Below, piece by piece: positions 1 through 6,784 of a stretch of DNA of 6,784 nucleotides (the first letter of the stretch is position 1; every line of letters begins with the position of its first letter). The translations under genes were made by a program, and so were the position numbers. The notes under the pieces are model-generated. The model had not been told where the DNA came from, ran no database searches, and saw nothing but the letters and a program-made list of their open reading frames with translations. The stretch is from CAYYBZ01 sp964470285 [NCBI: uncultured Oligoflexia bacterium]. Its GTDB lineage: Bacteria > Bdellovibrionota_G > CAYYBZ01. Location: the NCBI GenBank assembly GCA_964470285.1, contig CAYYBZ010000113.1, forward strand, positions 1 to 6,784. The letters are read 5' to 3'.

Positions 1-59
1 TCGTAATGGCCTATTCATTTTATATTCATAAAAAGATGTATAAAAAACTCAGCGGCTGA
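1..59 (+). CDS. C-terminal tail of an upstream gene (5' end outside the window)
   Basis: The third forward frame is open from the window edge and ends at a TGA at 57-59, giving the tail VMAYSFYIHKKMYKKLSG. The other two forward frames stop early: one at bases 4-6, the other near base 30. The stop lies 7 bases before the start of the next gene, the tight spacing seen elsewhere in this operon, so this is most simply the end of the preceding operon member. The short basic, aromatic tail would suit a membrane protein or a sugar enzyme, but 18 residues are too few to name a family. The ATG codons within it are not credible starts for a separate gene. Confidence 0.5.
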   Translation, partial: VMAYSFYIHKKMYKKLSG

Positions 60-66
60 ATAAAAA

Positions 67-1299
67 TTGGAACGTAAACTTAAAATACTGTATTTAAGAA
101 CCTTTTTCTGGCTGGATGTTAAGTCCGGCGGTGCGGTTACTCATACAAAAGAAGTTATAAAATTTCTCGGTAATAAAGTTGATCTGGACGTAGTCTCAAA
201 TGAAAACCTTTCAGGCGTTAAAAGGAAGATCCGAATAGTTAAGCCGATTTTTGCTTTTTTACCCGTTTCTATAAAGGAGCTGATTTATAACGTTAAGATT
301 ATCGCGGAAATAGGAAATTCTTGCAAAAAATATGATGCCATCTATCAGCGACATTCCGCAAATTCCTTTTGCGGGGCGTGGCTCGCAAAAAAATACAGTA
401 TTCCTTTTATTCTTGAGTACAACTCTTCCGAAGTCTGGAAAATAAAAAACAGACCTTACCCAACAGGGGGATTTTTCGGTTTTATTAAAAAAATATACCG
501 GGCCCTAATCCAGTTGAAGATTGTAAAAAGCATTGAGTTGTATAACCTGAAAGGATCAAGCCTTATTGTTGCAGTTTCCAAGGCGTTGAAAGAAGATTTA
601 ATAGAACGCGGGATTGAGGAAAATAAAATAATTGTAGTGCCCATGAGCGTAGATATAAAATCTTTTAATCCTAATATTTGGGCATCCGATATTAAGGAAA
701 GATACGGTATAAAAAATGAGAATGTCGTGGGTTTTTGCGGAACGTTCGGCAGATGGCATGGCATTATGGAAATTGTAAAAGCTGTTAATGCAATTTTTGA
801 GGATAAAAACAAAAAGTATAAAAATGTTAAGTTTATGTTAATTGGTGACGGCTTTTTACTTGAAAAGGCCAGAAACATTCTCTCTGAATCTGATAATATA
901 GGCAGAGTTATATTCACCGGTATGGTAAGTCATGAGGATATGCCTAAATATCTTTCTATCTGCGATATTCTGCTTTCACCAAGTATTAAAAATGAGGATA
1001 ATTCCGAGTTTTTTCAAAGCCCCACTAAAATATTCGAATATATGGCATCAGGGAAAAGTATCATTGCTTCAAGAATAGGACAGATTGAAGACATACTTGA
1101 ACATGAGAAAACCGCACTGCTTATTGATCAGGGTAATGTTGTTCAATTAAGCAGTTCAATAATCAGGCTTTTAAGCGATTCAGAGCTAAGAGAAAAGCTG
1201 GGGAAGAATGCCAGAGATAATGTGGAAAGGAATTATACGTGGGAAAAACATGTAGATAAAATTATTTGCGGGATTAATAAAATTGTTGGAAATTCTTAG
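67..1299 (+). CDS. GT4-family (GT-B fold) glycosyltransferase
   Basis: A 410-residue cytoplasmic or peripheral glycosyltransferase, predicted to move a sugar from a nucleotide-sugar donor to a growing glycan; donor and acceptor are unknown. The N-terminal acceptor domain opens with a beta strand and the glycine-rich loop SGGAVTHTKEV (about 20-30). The C-terminal donor domain shows VVPMSVDIKSFNP (190-202), GTFGRWHGIMEIVKA (225-239), LIGDG (258-262), DILLSPS (300-306) and SPTKIFEYMASGKSIIAS (318-335). Glu324 is the conserved donor-site glutamate. The first Glu of the usual EX7E motif is replaced by Phe316, with Glu315 one place off, as in many SPTKIFEYMA-type members. The TTG at 67 is the only usable start after the in-frame TAA at 61-63, and it places the conserved N-terminal strand correctly. 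No Shine-Dalgarno is seen. Length is typical and there is no signal peptide. Its end overlaps the next gene by 17 bases, so translation is probably coupled. Confidence 0.9.
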   Translation: MERKLKILYLRTFFWLDVKSGGAVTHTKEVIKFLGNKVDLDVVSNENLSGVKRKIRIVKPIFAFLPVSIKELIYNVKIIAEIGNSCKKYDAIYQRHSANSFCGAWLAKKYSIPFILEYNSSEVWKIKNRPYPTGGFFGFIKKIYRALIQLKIVKSIELYNLKGSSLIVAVSKALKEDLIERGIEENKIIVVPMSVDIKSFNPNIWASDIKERYGIKNENVVGFCGTFGRWHGIMEIVKAVNAIFEDKNKKYKNVKFMLIGDGFLLEKARNILSESDNIGRVIFTGMVSHEDMPKYLSICDILLSPSIKNEDNSEFFQSPTKIFEYMASGKSIIASRIGQIEDILEHEKTALLIDQGNVVQLSSSIIRLLSDSELREKLGKNARDNVERNYTWEKHVDKIICGINKIVGNS

Positions 1300-3511
1300 T
1301 CATAAAATTAAAAAAGAACTCTCACTTAAACCTTTAAAGATAGTTGACAGGTTTGTACAAAGAGTAAAAAGAAAAATACAGGCATCAAAAAGGGAGGGAA
1401 ATGATTTATCTTCGGATACCAGATCCGGGGAAAAAGTTAAATTGCCTGATAGTAATTTAGTGGACATAGACAGACTTGATACATCTGCAATTGATAGAAA
1501 AACCGCTGAATACATGTCTGAAATGTATTGCAAACATAAATTTGATATTATGGGAAGCGGCCGGGTAGAGAATTCATATGAAAGTAAGGCTATCGGGCTT
1601 GAAGGAAACAAATATGAAATGAATCTGCAAATCTCTGACTTTGATGCCGATGGCAGTTGGTTGGAAGGTTTGCTTTTACAGCCACATCTGGAATCAAGCA
1701 AACAAATATGGAGCTGTGTTACAGGAGACTATAAACCCATAGATTGGCAGAAAGACGTTAAGAGCGGCTTCAGATGGGATGTTAAGAAATGGTATATGCA
1801 TCAAAGAAAAGGTGTCAAGAAAGGGGCTGACATAATTGTGCCCTGGCAGCAGGCAAGATTGTATCATCTTCCAAGAATGGCAATTTTCTCCGTAGCTTTT
1901 AATGAATTCAGAGAAAAACTTCTTAAGGAATTTAAAAACCAGGTTCTGGACTTTGTTGCGACAAATCCTCCAAGAATGGGAATAAACTGGACTTGTACCA
2001 TGGATGTGGCAATAAGAGTCGCAAATCTCATTTTGGCTTATGATATCTTCAAGCAGCTGGATACCGGCGGGGTATTTCTGGATGATGAGTTTAAAAGTAT
2101 CTTTTCAACTTCTCTATACGATCACGGAATTCACATAGCAAATAATCTTGAATGGTCTGAATTCTTCTCGGCCAATCACTATCTTTCCAACCTGGCCGGA
2201 TTTCTTTTTATATCGGCATACCTGGAGAGAAACGATGAAACGGATACATGGTTTGCTTTCTGTATCCAGGAGTTGATTAATGAGTTTGGCAAACAGTTCT
2301 ACCCGGATGGAACAAACTTCGAGGCTTCTACGACATATCATACTTTGTGTACGGAATTAATGCTTTATTCCTCGGCACTGATCTTAGGCATAAAATACAA
2401 AAAGGACAGAATTCTGAAAAGTTATCAAAGCAGAAATTGGCAACATAAGCCGGTCTTGAAGGACTTGAAATATCAAGAATACACCATGGATTCAGATAAA
2501 TTCTTTCCACATTGGTTTCAGGATAGACTTTGCAAAGCGGGTCATTTTATAAGAGACTTGACAAAGCCGACAAATGAAATTCCACAAATTGGTGACAATG
2601 ACAGCGGATTTATGTTTTTACTTTCTCCTATCGGAAAATTTCTACCCGGAAATGTTTTAAAAAATAAATACCTTAATCTTTCAAATCATCATGCTCTTGA
2701 AAAAAATTGTTGGGATGACAACCTTATCGATTTCAGATTTCTGCTATCCGGATTCAGCGGCTTATTTAATGCTCGGGAATTCAAAGAATTCTCCGTGGCC
2801 TTCCCTCTTGAAAAATCACTTATTAAAGCCCTTGCGAAAGATTCAGATTTGAAGTGTTACAGGATAAATTATGGAGGTGATCTGAAATTGTCCAAAGTTG
2901 CCTTTCTTATGAAAAGATTTAAGTACGGGCAGGAAACAATAATAAAACCGAAGAAGCAAAAAGCGCGATCTCTTAATGAAAAAATCACAGTAAGACCTTA
3001 CCCAGATTTTGGAGTATTTATTTTTATTTCTGAAAGAATTCATTTGACAGTATATTCACCGACAAACGGTCAATGCGGTAAAGGGGGCCATTCACATAAC
3101 GATAAGCTTTCTTTTGAGCTTAATATTGACGCAGAGGATTATGTCGTTGATCCCGGAACGTATTTATACAGAAGTCTTGTAGATAAAAGAAATGCTTTTA
3201 GAAGCGTTAACGCACATCATGCTTTAATAGTGCAGGGTGAAGAACAAAACAGATGGTTTGCGGGAAAAGAAGGCGTTTTCCATACAAGAGATGAGGTGAA
3301 AACCGATTTAATTGAATTGTCACAAAACCATATCAAGTTGGGAATCCAATATAGAGAAACGGTGCATTTAAGATCTATTAAGATTAATGAGAGTTGTATA
3401 GTAATTAACGATTACTCAAACAAAAAATTCAAGGTTAACATTAATGAATTTGACTTTTACTCAAGTTCTTATGGTAAAGTCATGAAAATGTCCGATAAAA
3501 TAGTCAAATAA
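1283..3511 (+). CDS. Heparinase II/III-family polysaccharide lyase-like protein
   Basis: A 742-residue protein with an N-terminal alpha/alpha toroid and a C-terminal beta-sandwich domain, the architecture of uronate-polysaccharide lyases that cleave by beta-elimination. Signatures in order: KFDIMGSG (86-93), IDWQKDVKSGFRW (153-165), VPWQQARLYHLP (186-197), NPPRMGINWTCTMDVAIR (228-245), SANHYLSNLAGF (296-307), FYPDGTNFEASTTYH (339-353), QIGDNDSG (435-442), GGHSHNDKLSFEL (601-613) and VDPGTY (622-627). Asn298-His299, Tyr352 and His603/His605 sit where the Asn/Tyr/His catalytic set of this fold is expected, so activity is plausible. No signal peptide is seen; the first 50 residues are basic and amphipathic, which suggests a cytoplasmic or membrane-edge protein. 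Such genes recur in exopolysaccharide loci, where substrate and purpose are mostly unproven. The start is TTG at 1283 or the adjacent TTG at 1286; upstream the frame closes at a TAG (1253-1255) with no other start between. Later starts (residues 54, 60, 78) would trim the N-terminal extension. Confidence 0.9.
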   Translation: MLEILSHKIKKELSLKPLKIVDRFVQRVKRKIQASKREGNDLSSDTRSGEKVKLPDSNLVDIDRLDTSAIDRKTAEYMSEMYCKHKFDIMGSGRVENSYESKAIGLEGNKYEMNLQISDFDADGSWLEGLLLQPHLESSKQIWSCVTGDYKPIDWQKDVKSGFRWDVKKWYMHQRKGVKKGADIIVPWQQARLYHLPRMAIFSVAFNEFREKLLKEFKNQVLDFVATNPPRMGINWTCTMDVAIRVANLILAYDIFKQLDTGGVFLDDEFKSIFSTSLYDHGIHIANNLEWSEFFSANHYLSNLAGFLFISAYLERNDETDTWFAFCIQELINEFGKQFYPDGTNFEASTTYHTLCTELMLYSSALILGIKYKKDRILKSYQSRNWQHKPVLKDLKYQEYTMDSDKFFPHWFQDRLCKAGHFIRDLTKPTNEIPQIGDNDSGFMFLLSPIGKFLPGNVLKNKYLNLSNHHALEKNCWDDNLIDFRFLLSGFSGLFNAREFKEFSVAFPLEKSLIKALAKDSDLKCYRINYGGDLKLSKVAFLMKRFKYGQETIIKPKKQKARSLNEKITVRPYPDFGVFIFISERIHLTVYSPTNGQCGKGGHSHNDKLSFELNIDAEDYVVDPGTYLYRSLVDKRNAFRSVNAHHALIVQGEEQNRWFAGKEGVFHTRDEVKTDLIELSQNHIKLGIQYRETVHLRSIKINESCIVINDYSNKKFKVNINEFDFYSSSYGKVMKMSDKIVK

Positions 3512-3512
3512 A

Positions 3513-4670
3513 ATGAAAAAAGCACTTTTACTTTCGACTAATTACTGGGATAGCCCTCTTCAGGTGGGTACACATCATATTGCCAGAAATCTTGCACTTA
3601 AAGACTGGGAAATATGCTTCATATCCCATCCTTTTTCTCCTTTCCATTTTATCTTTAATTTCGGTAAAGAGCTGATGGATAAAGTCTGGCTTTACAAATC
3701 GGGAGGCAGATATTTTAATGAAAAAAGAATATGGGCATATCCGCCATTTTCACTGTTATCTCCCCATAACAAGCCGTTTTTTAAAAGTAAATGGATAGCT
3801 GAAAACTGGTATAAGTTAAGTTTCCCAGATGTAATAAAAAAAGTAAAGCATGCAGGATTTGCAGATGTAGATTTAATATACTTCGATAATGTTTTTCACT
3901 CATTCTGGCTCGATAACATTAAGTATAAGAAATCAATATTCCGTATTTGTGATAATTTTCAGGGATACAAGGGGTACTCAGCCGGTGATATTGAAGATAA
4001 GCTTGCCAGGGAAGTAGATATTGTGCTGTATACGGCTAAAAGGCTTAAGGAATACGTTGAAAAAAAATCTCCTAAAAAAACGGTTTACTTTCCCAACGCT
4101 GTCAGTTTTGATCATTTCGCAAATCCCTCTAAGCAGTTTCCCAAATATTTAAAAGGAATTAAAAAGCCCATTGTTATTTTTGTCGGTCAGGTTAACGAAA
4201 GATTTGATTTTGAACTTGTTAATTGTGCAGCCGATAATTTACCCAATGTATCTTTTATCATAATAGGCGTCTTCACTGTTTCTAAAAGAAAATTGGCTGA
4301 TTTACCCAATATATATACGCCTGGATCGGTAAGTTTTTATGACGTACCCGACTATTTACATAATTCAGATGTTGGGATTATACCTTACAACGTTAAAAAA
4401 TATTCAGATCTCGTAAACAGTGTAAATCCGCTTAAATTGTATGAATACATGGCCTGCGGTTTGCCCGTAGTGGCTTCAAAATGGGATGAGCTTTTAAGTA
4501 TGAACAGCCCGGCAATTCTTTGTTCAGATTCAGATGAATTTGTCAAAGGCATAAAGAGAGCTCTTGAATCAGGCAAAGATAAAAATGTTTATATTGAATT
4601 TGCCAGAAGACGTGACTGGAAAGACCAAACAAACTTTATAATTGATCTTATTGAGGAGGGGGTGAAATAA
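3513..4670 (+). CDS. GT-B glycosyltransferase, TuaH-like (GT4/GT1 type)
   Basis: A 385-residue soluble glycosyltransferase. The N-terminus has WDSPLQVGTHHIARNLA (12-28), recalling the W-x-SP-x-QVG-x-H opening of TuaH-like transferases from teichuronic acid and other envelope glycan loci. The interdomain region carries ICDNFQGY (145-152) and PNAVSFDHF (194-202). The donor domain shows VGQVNERFD (224-232), NVSFIIIG (245-252), SDVGIIPY (285-292) and NPLKLYEYMACGLPVVAS (305-322). Glu311 is the conserved donor-site glutamate, while the first Glu of EX7E is replaced by Ser303, as is usual for the NPLKLYEY subtype. Substrates cannot be inferred. The ATG lies one base after the stop of the lyase gene and has no Shine-Dalgarno, so translation probably depends on coupling. 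The gene ends two bases from the stop of the convergent membrane glycosyltransferase, and its last codons form part of a perfect inverted repeat. Confidence 0.88.
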   Translation: MKKALLLSTNYWDSPLQVGTHHIARNLALKDWEICFISHPFSPFHFIFNFGKELMDKVWLYKSGGRYFNEKRIWAYPPFSLLSPHNKPFFKSKWIAENWYKLSFPDVIKKVKHAGFADVDLIYFDNVFHSFWLDNIKYKKSIFRICDNFQGYKGYSAGDIEDKLAREVDIVLYTAKRLKEYVEKKSPKKTVYFPNAVSFDHFANPSKQFPKYLKGIKKPIVIFVGQVNERFDFELVNCAADNLPNVSFIIIGVFTVSKRKLADLPNIYTPGSVSFYDVPDYLHNSDVGIIPYNVKKYSDLVNSVNPLKLYEYMACGLPVVASKWDELLSMNSPAILCSDSDEFVKGIKRALESGKDKNVYIEFARRRDWKDQTNFIIDLIEEGVK

Positions 4671-4675
4671 GATCA
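4643..4675. terminator. Perfect inverted repeat over the convergent gene junction, possible two-way 3'-end hairpin
   Basis: TGATCTTATT at 4643-4652 is exactly complementary to AATAAGATCA at 4666-4675, giving a 10-base stem with a 13-base loop, GAGGAGGGGGTGA. The right arm contains the TAA of the plus-strand glycosyltransferase (4668-4670) and the TGA of the minus-strand membrane protein (4673-4675). Because the repeat is symmetrical, both transcripts could fold it. The stem is mostly A-T with only two G-C pairs, and no run of T follows on either strand, so it is not a classical intrinsic terminator. It may instead define or protect mRNA 3' ends, or be chance. The position is striking; the function is inference. 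Confidence 0.4.
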
Positions 4676-6226
4676 TATATTCCCTAGATCAAAGTCAAAC
4701 CCCATTTCTTCTATTTCATTAATCACAGTCCTAACTTCGGTATCAGCTGGCCAGAACTTTACATAAACAGATTTTTCATAATATTCCCACCCGGGTCTAT
4801 CCTTTATTTTTCTATTTGACGGGTACAAAATTGTCATTAATGGGTTGCCTGTTACAGATAACGGGTTATTCTTTACAAAACTTAATGTTGTTCGTTTGGA
4901 GAAAACTTTAAGGAAAGGAAAATCTTTCGGGTCTTTTCTGCCAAAATAAAAGTAATGCACCAGAACACGTTTGGCGGGATAGTATCGACCCCCTCTAAAC
5001 GGTTTTTCATAATTTGTTATGAGTTCGGGTTTTTTCTTAAGTTGTTCGAAATAAGTATTTACAAAGTTCCTTGTGTCAAATCTCTCGAAAGGGGATTTCT
5101 GTATGAAGGAGAAAAGGTAAAAATTATAAAGCGAAGGGAAAAGCAGAAAAATAAATATTATAATCTGAAAAAATTTTCTTAATTTAAATTTCTCGTTTAT
5201 GTGGAAGAATCCCGAAATTAAACATAGAATATACAACGGAAAAAAGCCAATGAAATATCTGGAGCCCAGCTTTGCCGAAGGAGCAACAAGCGACAGTGCA
5301 AACATTGAAATACCTGCAGCAAGAAATATGAATAGATTGCCTCTGTATTTCTTTTTAATTGTAATTAAACCCATAAATGCGAATATCCAGGGAAAAAGGC
5401 TTAAAAGCATTACAGGCTGGTAGTTTCTTGTTCCGGCAAACATAAGAAAGGCTGAACCGGCAGCTCTTATTCTCCACTCAACCCAGTTTTTTAGTGATCC
5501 AGGTTCAAAAATCTTGGGTTGTTGAAGTATCATGTAAACGGCGGGGATAGTTAAAAGGCAAATAGTAGAAATAATTATTATGAAATAAACTTTGTTGGAT
5601 TTTTTCAGGTTTGTATTCTGCCTTGAAAAGAATGCGATAAAAATAAAATATGCACACTGGGTTAAAAAGAAAACAAAAGTGTAGTAATGAATGTAAATAT
5701 TTATGAGATTGGTAACAAAAAAGAGTAGCATCCAGTTAAAGCCCGGTTTTCTTATAAATCTTTCCACTGAATAGTAGCCGAGAATACTAAGAAAAAGAAT
5801 CAGCGAATAAAATCTCGCTACAGTAGAAAAGTTTAACGTTATGTAAGAAATCGAAAAGAAAAGAGCAGCCGGTATCGAATGATTCTTGTTGAACCATAAT
5901 CTTGAAAAAGCATAGAATAGCAAAATGTTAATTAATCCGATAAGCAGGAAGGGCAGCCTTAAAAAGGGTTCAATGTCAATAGGAAAGCCCTTTTTAATCC
6001 CGAGCAAAAATGAGCAAATAACATAAAACAATGGGGCGGCTATATCGCCTTTAAGATAATCAATTATGCCGGATATTGAATTACTGCTTACTGTATAAGT
6101 AAATGCCTCGTCATCGAAAAAAGGGAATTGAAAGATTTTGGGTAAGCTGATTGATACCAGGATTAGAATCAGAAAAATAATAATTACTATTTCTCTATTC
6201 TTCATAAAATTTAGTGATGTTTTCAT
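4673..6226 (-). CDS. GT-C polytopic membrane glycosyltransferase (ArnT/PMT_2-like, GT39/GT83 type)
   Basis: A 517-residue integral membrane protein predicted to use a polyprenyl-phosphate sugar donor. After the first membrane segment (about 11-30) comes the first outer loop with FFDDE (36-40); acidic residues in this loop are the catalytic and metal-binding site in ArnT/PMT-type enzymes. Other family marks are AAPLFYVI (63-70, the usual PPLYY region), LRLPFLLIG (89-97), ARFYSLILF (137-145) and SRYFIGFFPLYIL (322-334). I count 11-12 hydrophobic segments up to about residue 371, then a soluble tail of about 145 residues rich in Lys, Phe and Tyr. The likely start is ATG at 6226; ATG at codon 8 is an alternative, and neither has a Shine-Dalgarno. 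The 32-base gap to the preceding minus-strand glycosyltransferase shows no convincing promoter or terminator, so the two are probably co-transcribed. The sugar and acceptor (lipid, protein or polymer) are not readable. Confidence 0.82.
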   Translation of the reverse strand: MKTSLNFMKNREIVIIIFLILILVSISLPKIFQFPFFDDEAFTYTVSSNSISGIIDYLKGDIAAPLFYVICSFLLGIKKGFPIDIEPFLRLPFLLIGLINILLFYAFSRLWFNKNHSIPAALFFSISYITLNFSTVARFYSLILFLSILGYYSVERFIRKPGFNWMLLFFVTNLINIYIHYYTFVFFLTQCAYFIFIAFFSRQNTNLKKSNKVYFIIIISTICLLTIPAVYMILQQPKIFEPGSLKNWVEWRIRAAGSAFLMFAGTRNYQPVMLLSLFPWIFAFMGLITIKKKYRGNLFIFLAAGISMFALSLVAPSAKLGSRYFIGFFPLYILCLISGFFHINEKFKLRKFFQIIIFIFLLFPSLYNFYLFSFIQKSPFERFDTRNFVNTYFEQLKKKPELITNYEKPFRGGRYYPAKRVLVHYFYFGRKDPKDFPFLKVFSKRTTLSFVKNNPLSVTGNPLMTILYPSNRKIKDRPGWEYYEKSVYVKFWPADTEVRTVINEIEEMGFDFDLGNI

Positions 6227-6258
6227 GAAAAATTATGGATCTGTGGTTTAGATATATA

Positions 6259-6784
6259 TTAACTTTTTAAAGCATCATTATATACTTCAAGAGTTTTAGT
6301 GCACATATTTTCCAGGGTGAAATGATCCATTAATCTTTTATAAGAGGCATCAGCGAATCTTGCCCTTAAGTTTTCGTCATCTTTTAATTTTTTTATTGCT
6401 CCGCTGAGAGCTTTTGAATCACGGGGAGCTACAACAAATCCGGTTTCATTGTTACTGTTTACATATGAAGTTCCGGTTGATAGCTCAGTGCTGATAAGGG
6501 GTTTTTTGCATGCCATGGCTTCAAGCTGTACTATTCCGAACGCTTCATTCCGTGCAACCGACGGAAGGCAGAAAACGTCGCAGGAGTGAAAATAATCAAT
6601 AAGTTCTTCATCGGGCACAGAACCTTTAAAGAAAATTCTTTGAGAAATATTAAGCTCTGATGCAATTTGTTTAAGGCGGCTTTCAAGCGGTCCGCTTCCT
6701 ACCATTATTACATTTGCATCTATATCCTTAACGGATCTTATAAGGAATTCGGGACCTTTGTAAGAAACCAGCCGGCCTACAAAC
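6259..6784 (-). CDS. GT4-family glycosyltransferase, C-terminal donor domain (5' end outside the window)
   Basis: The minus-strand frame is open from the right edge and ends at a TAA at 6259-6261, covering about 174 residues. It begins FVGRLVSYKGPEFLIRSV, the family's usual first strand and helix of the donor domain, and continues VIMVGSGPLESRL, then DVFCLPSVARNEAFGIVQLE (a canonical EX7E, encoded at about 6520-6546), EAMACKKPLISTE and GFVVAPRD. The close is FTLENMCTKTLEVY. A GT4 protein is usually about 370-400 residues, so roughly the N-terminal half lies beyond the window. The ATG at 6703-6705 is not the start: conserved family sequence precedes it without a break. Unlike the two plus-strand GT-B enzymes, this one keeps both glutamates of EX7E, so it belongs to a different subgroup (the retaining WbaZ/PimB/mannosyl-type pattern). 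It is the upstream partner of the GT-C gene; donor and acceptor are unknown. Confidence 0.9.
   Translation of the reverse strand, partial: FVGRLVSYKGPEFLIRSVKDIDANVIMVGSGPLESRLKQIASELNISQRIFFKGSVPDEELIDYFHSCDVFCLPSVARNEAFGIVQLEAMACKKPLISTELSTGTSYVNSNNETGFVVAPRDSKALSGAIKKLKDDENLRARFADASYKRLMDHFTLENMCTKTLEVYNDALKS

Noticed and set aside
49-59. Short palindrome TCAGCGGCTGA before the first glycosyltransferase
   Set aside because: The two arms are separated by a single base, so it cannot form a useful RNA hairpin; it is only 11 bases long and lies in the end of the upstream coding frame.
456-917. Long open frame on the minus strand inside the first glycosyltransferase gene
   Set aside because: It is antisense to a gene with clear family motifs, and its translation shows no recognisable domain or conserved pattern.
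1391-1460. GGGAGGG followed by ATG at 1401, a good-looking start signal inside the lyase gene
   Set aside because: It is out of frame with the lyase and reaches a stop after 19 residues; the purines encode part of the basic N-terminal extension.
1300-1701. Minus-strand open frame under the 5' part of the lyase gene
   Set aside because: Its Ser/Leu-rich translation is what the opposite strand of an AT-rich gene gives; it has no start signal and no family features.
4955-5423. Two plus-strand open frames opposite the GT-C membrane gene
   Set aside because: They are antisense to a gene with coherent membrane segments and the DDE loop, and they have no motifs of their own.
6227-6258. Possible promoter or terminator in the gap between the two minus-strand genes
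   Set aside because: The 32 bases are AT-rich, with only a weak four-base ATCT/AGAT pairing, no T-run after a stem and no recognisable -7 or -33 element of the Bacteroidota type.
6259-6705. Reading the right-hand glycosyltransferase as a complete 148-residue gene starting at the ATG at 6705
   Set aside because: The frame continues open to the window edge and encodes the conserved FVGRLVSYKGPEFL block just before that ATG, so the gene is cut by the window and this Met is internal.

Overview
This AT-rich window is a stretch of a bacterial polysaccharide biosynthesis locus (capsule, exopolysaccharide or O-antigen type). All of the legible genes act on sugars: three GT-B-fold glycosyltransferases, one GT-C-fold polytopic membrane glycosyltransferase, and one heparinase II/III-family polysaccharide lyase-like protein. 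No RNA genes, mobile elements, CRISPR repeats or transcription factors are visible. The genes are packed tightly, there is no non-coding stretch longer than about 32 bases, and none of the starts inside the window has a Shine-Dalgarno sequence at normal spacing. Two consecutive genes begin with TTG. The weak use of Shine-Dalgarno sites, the AT-rich coding and the protein style are what I would expect from the Bacteroidota/Ignavibacteriota/Chlorobiota group. That placement is an inference and nothing in the window proves it.

Layout. Bases 1-59 hold the last codons of a gene that enters from the left. A plus-strand operon follows: a GT4-type glycosyltransferase (67-1299, TTG start), a heparinase II/III-like protein (1283-3511, TTG start, overlapping the previous gene by 17 bases) and a second GT-B glycosyltransferase resembling the TuaH type (3513-4670, one base after the lyase). 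The minus strand carries a two-gene unit read from the right edge: the C-terminal half of a third GT4 glycosyltransferase (6784-6259, cut by the window) and, 32 bases further on, a 517-residue GT-C membrane glycosyltransferase (6226-4673).

The two units meet tail to tail with only 2 bases between their stop codons. A perfect 10-base inverted repeat (4643-4652 / 4666-4675) sits on this junction. Both stop codons lie in its right arm, and its loop is a strongly Shine-Dalgarno-like purine run.

Probable joint role: the three soluble GT-B enzymes would add sugars from nucleotide donors on the cytoplasmic face. The GT-C protein would use a lipid-linked sugar at the membrane. The lyase-fold protein would bind or cut a uronic-acid-containing polymer made by the cluster. 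The polymer's chemistry cannot be read from this window. I see no wholly new system; the points most worth checking are the junction hairpin and the lyase, which keeps its predicted catalytic residues but has no visible signal peptide.
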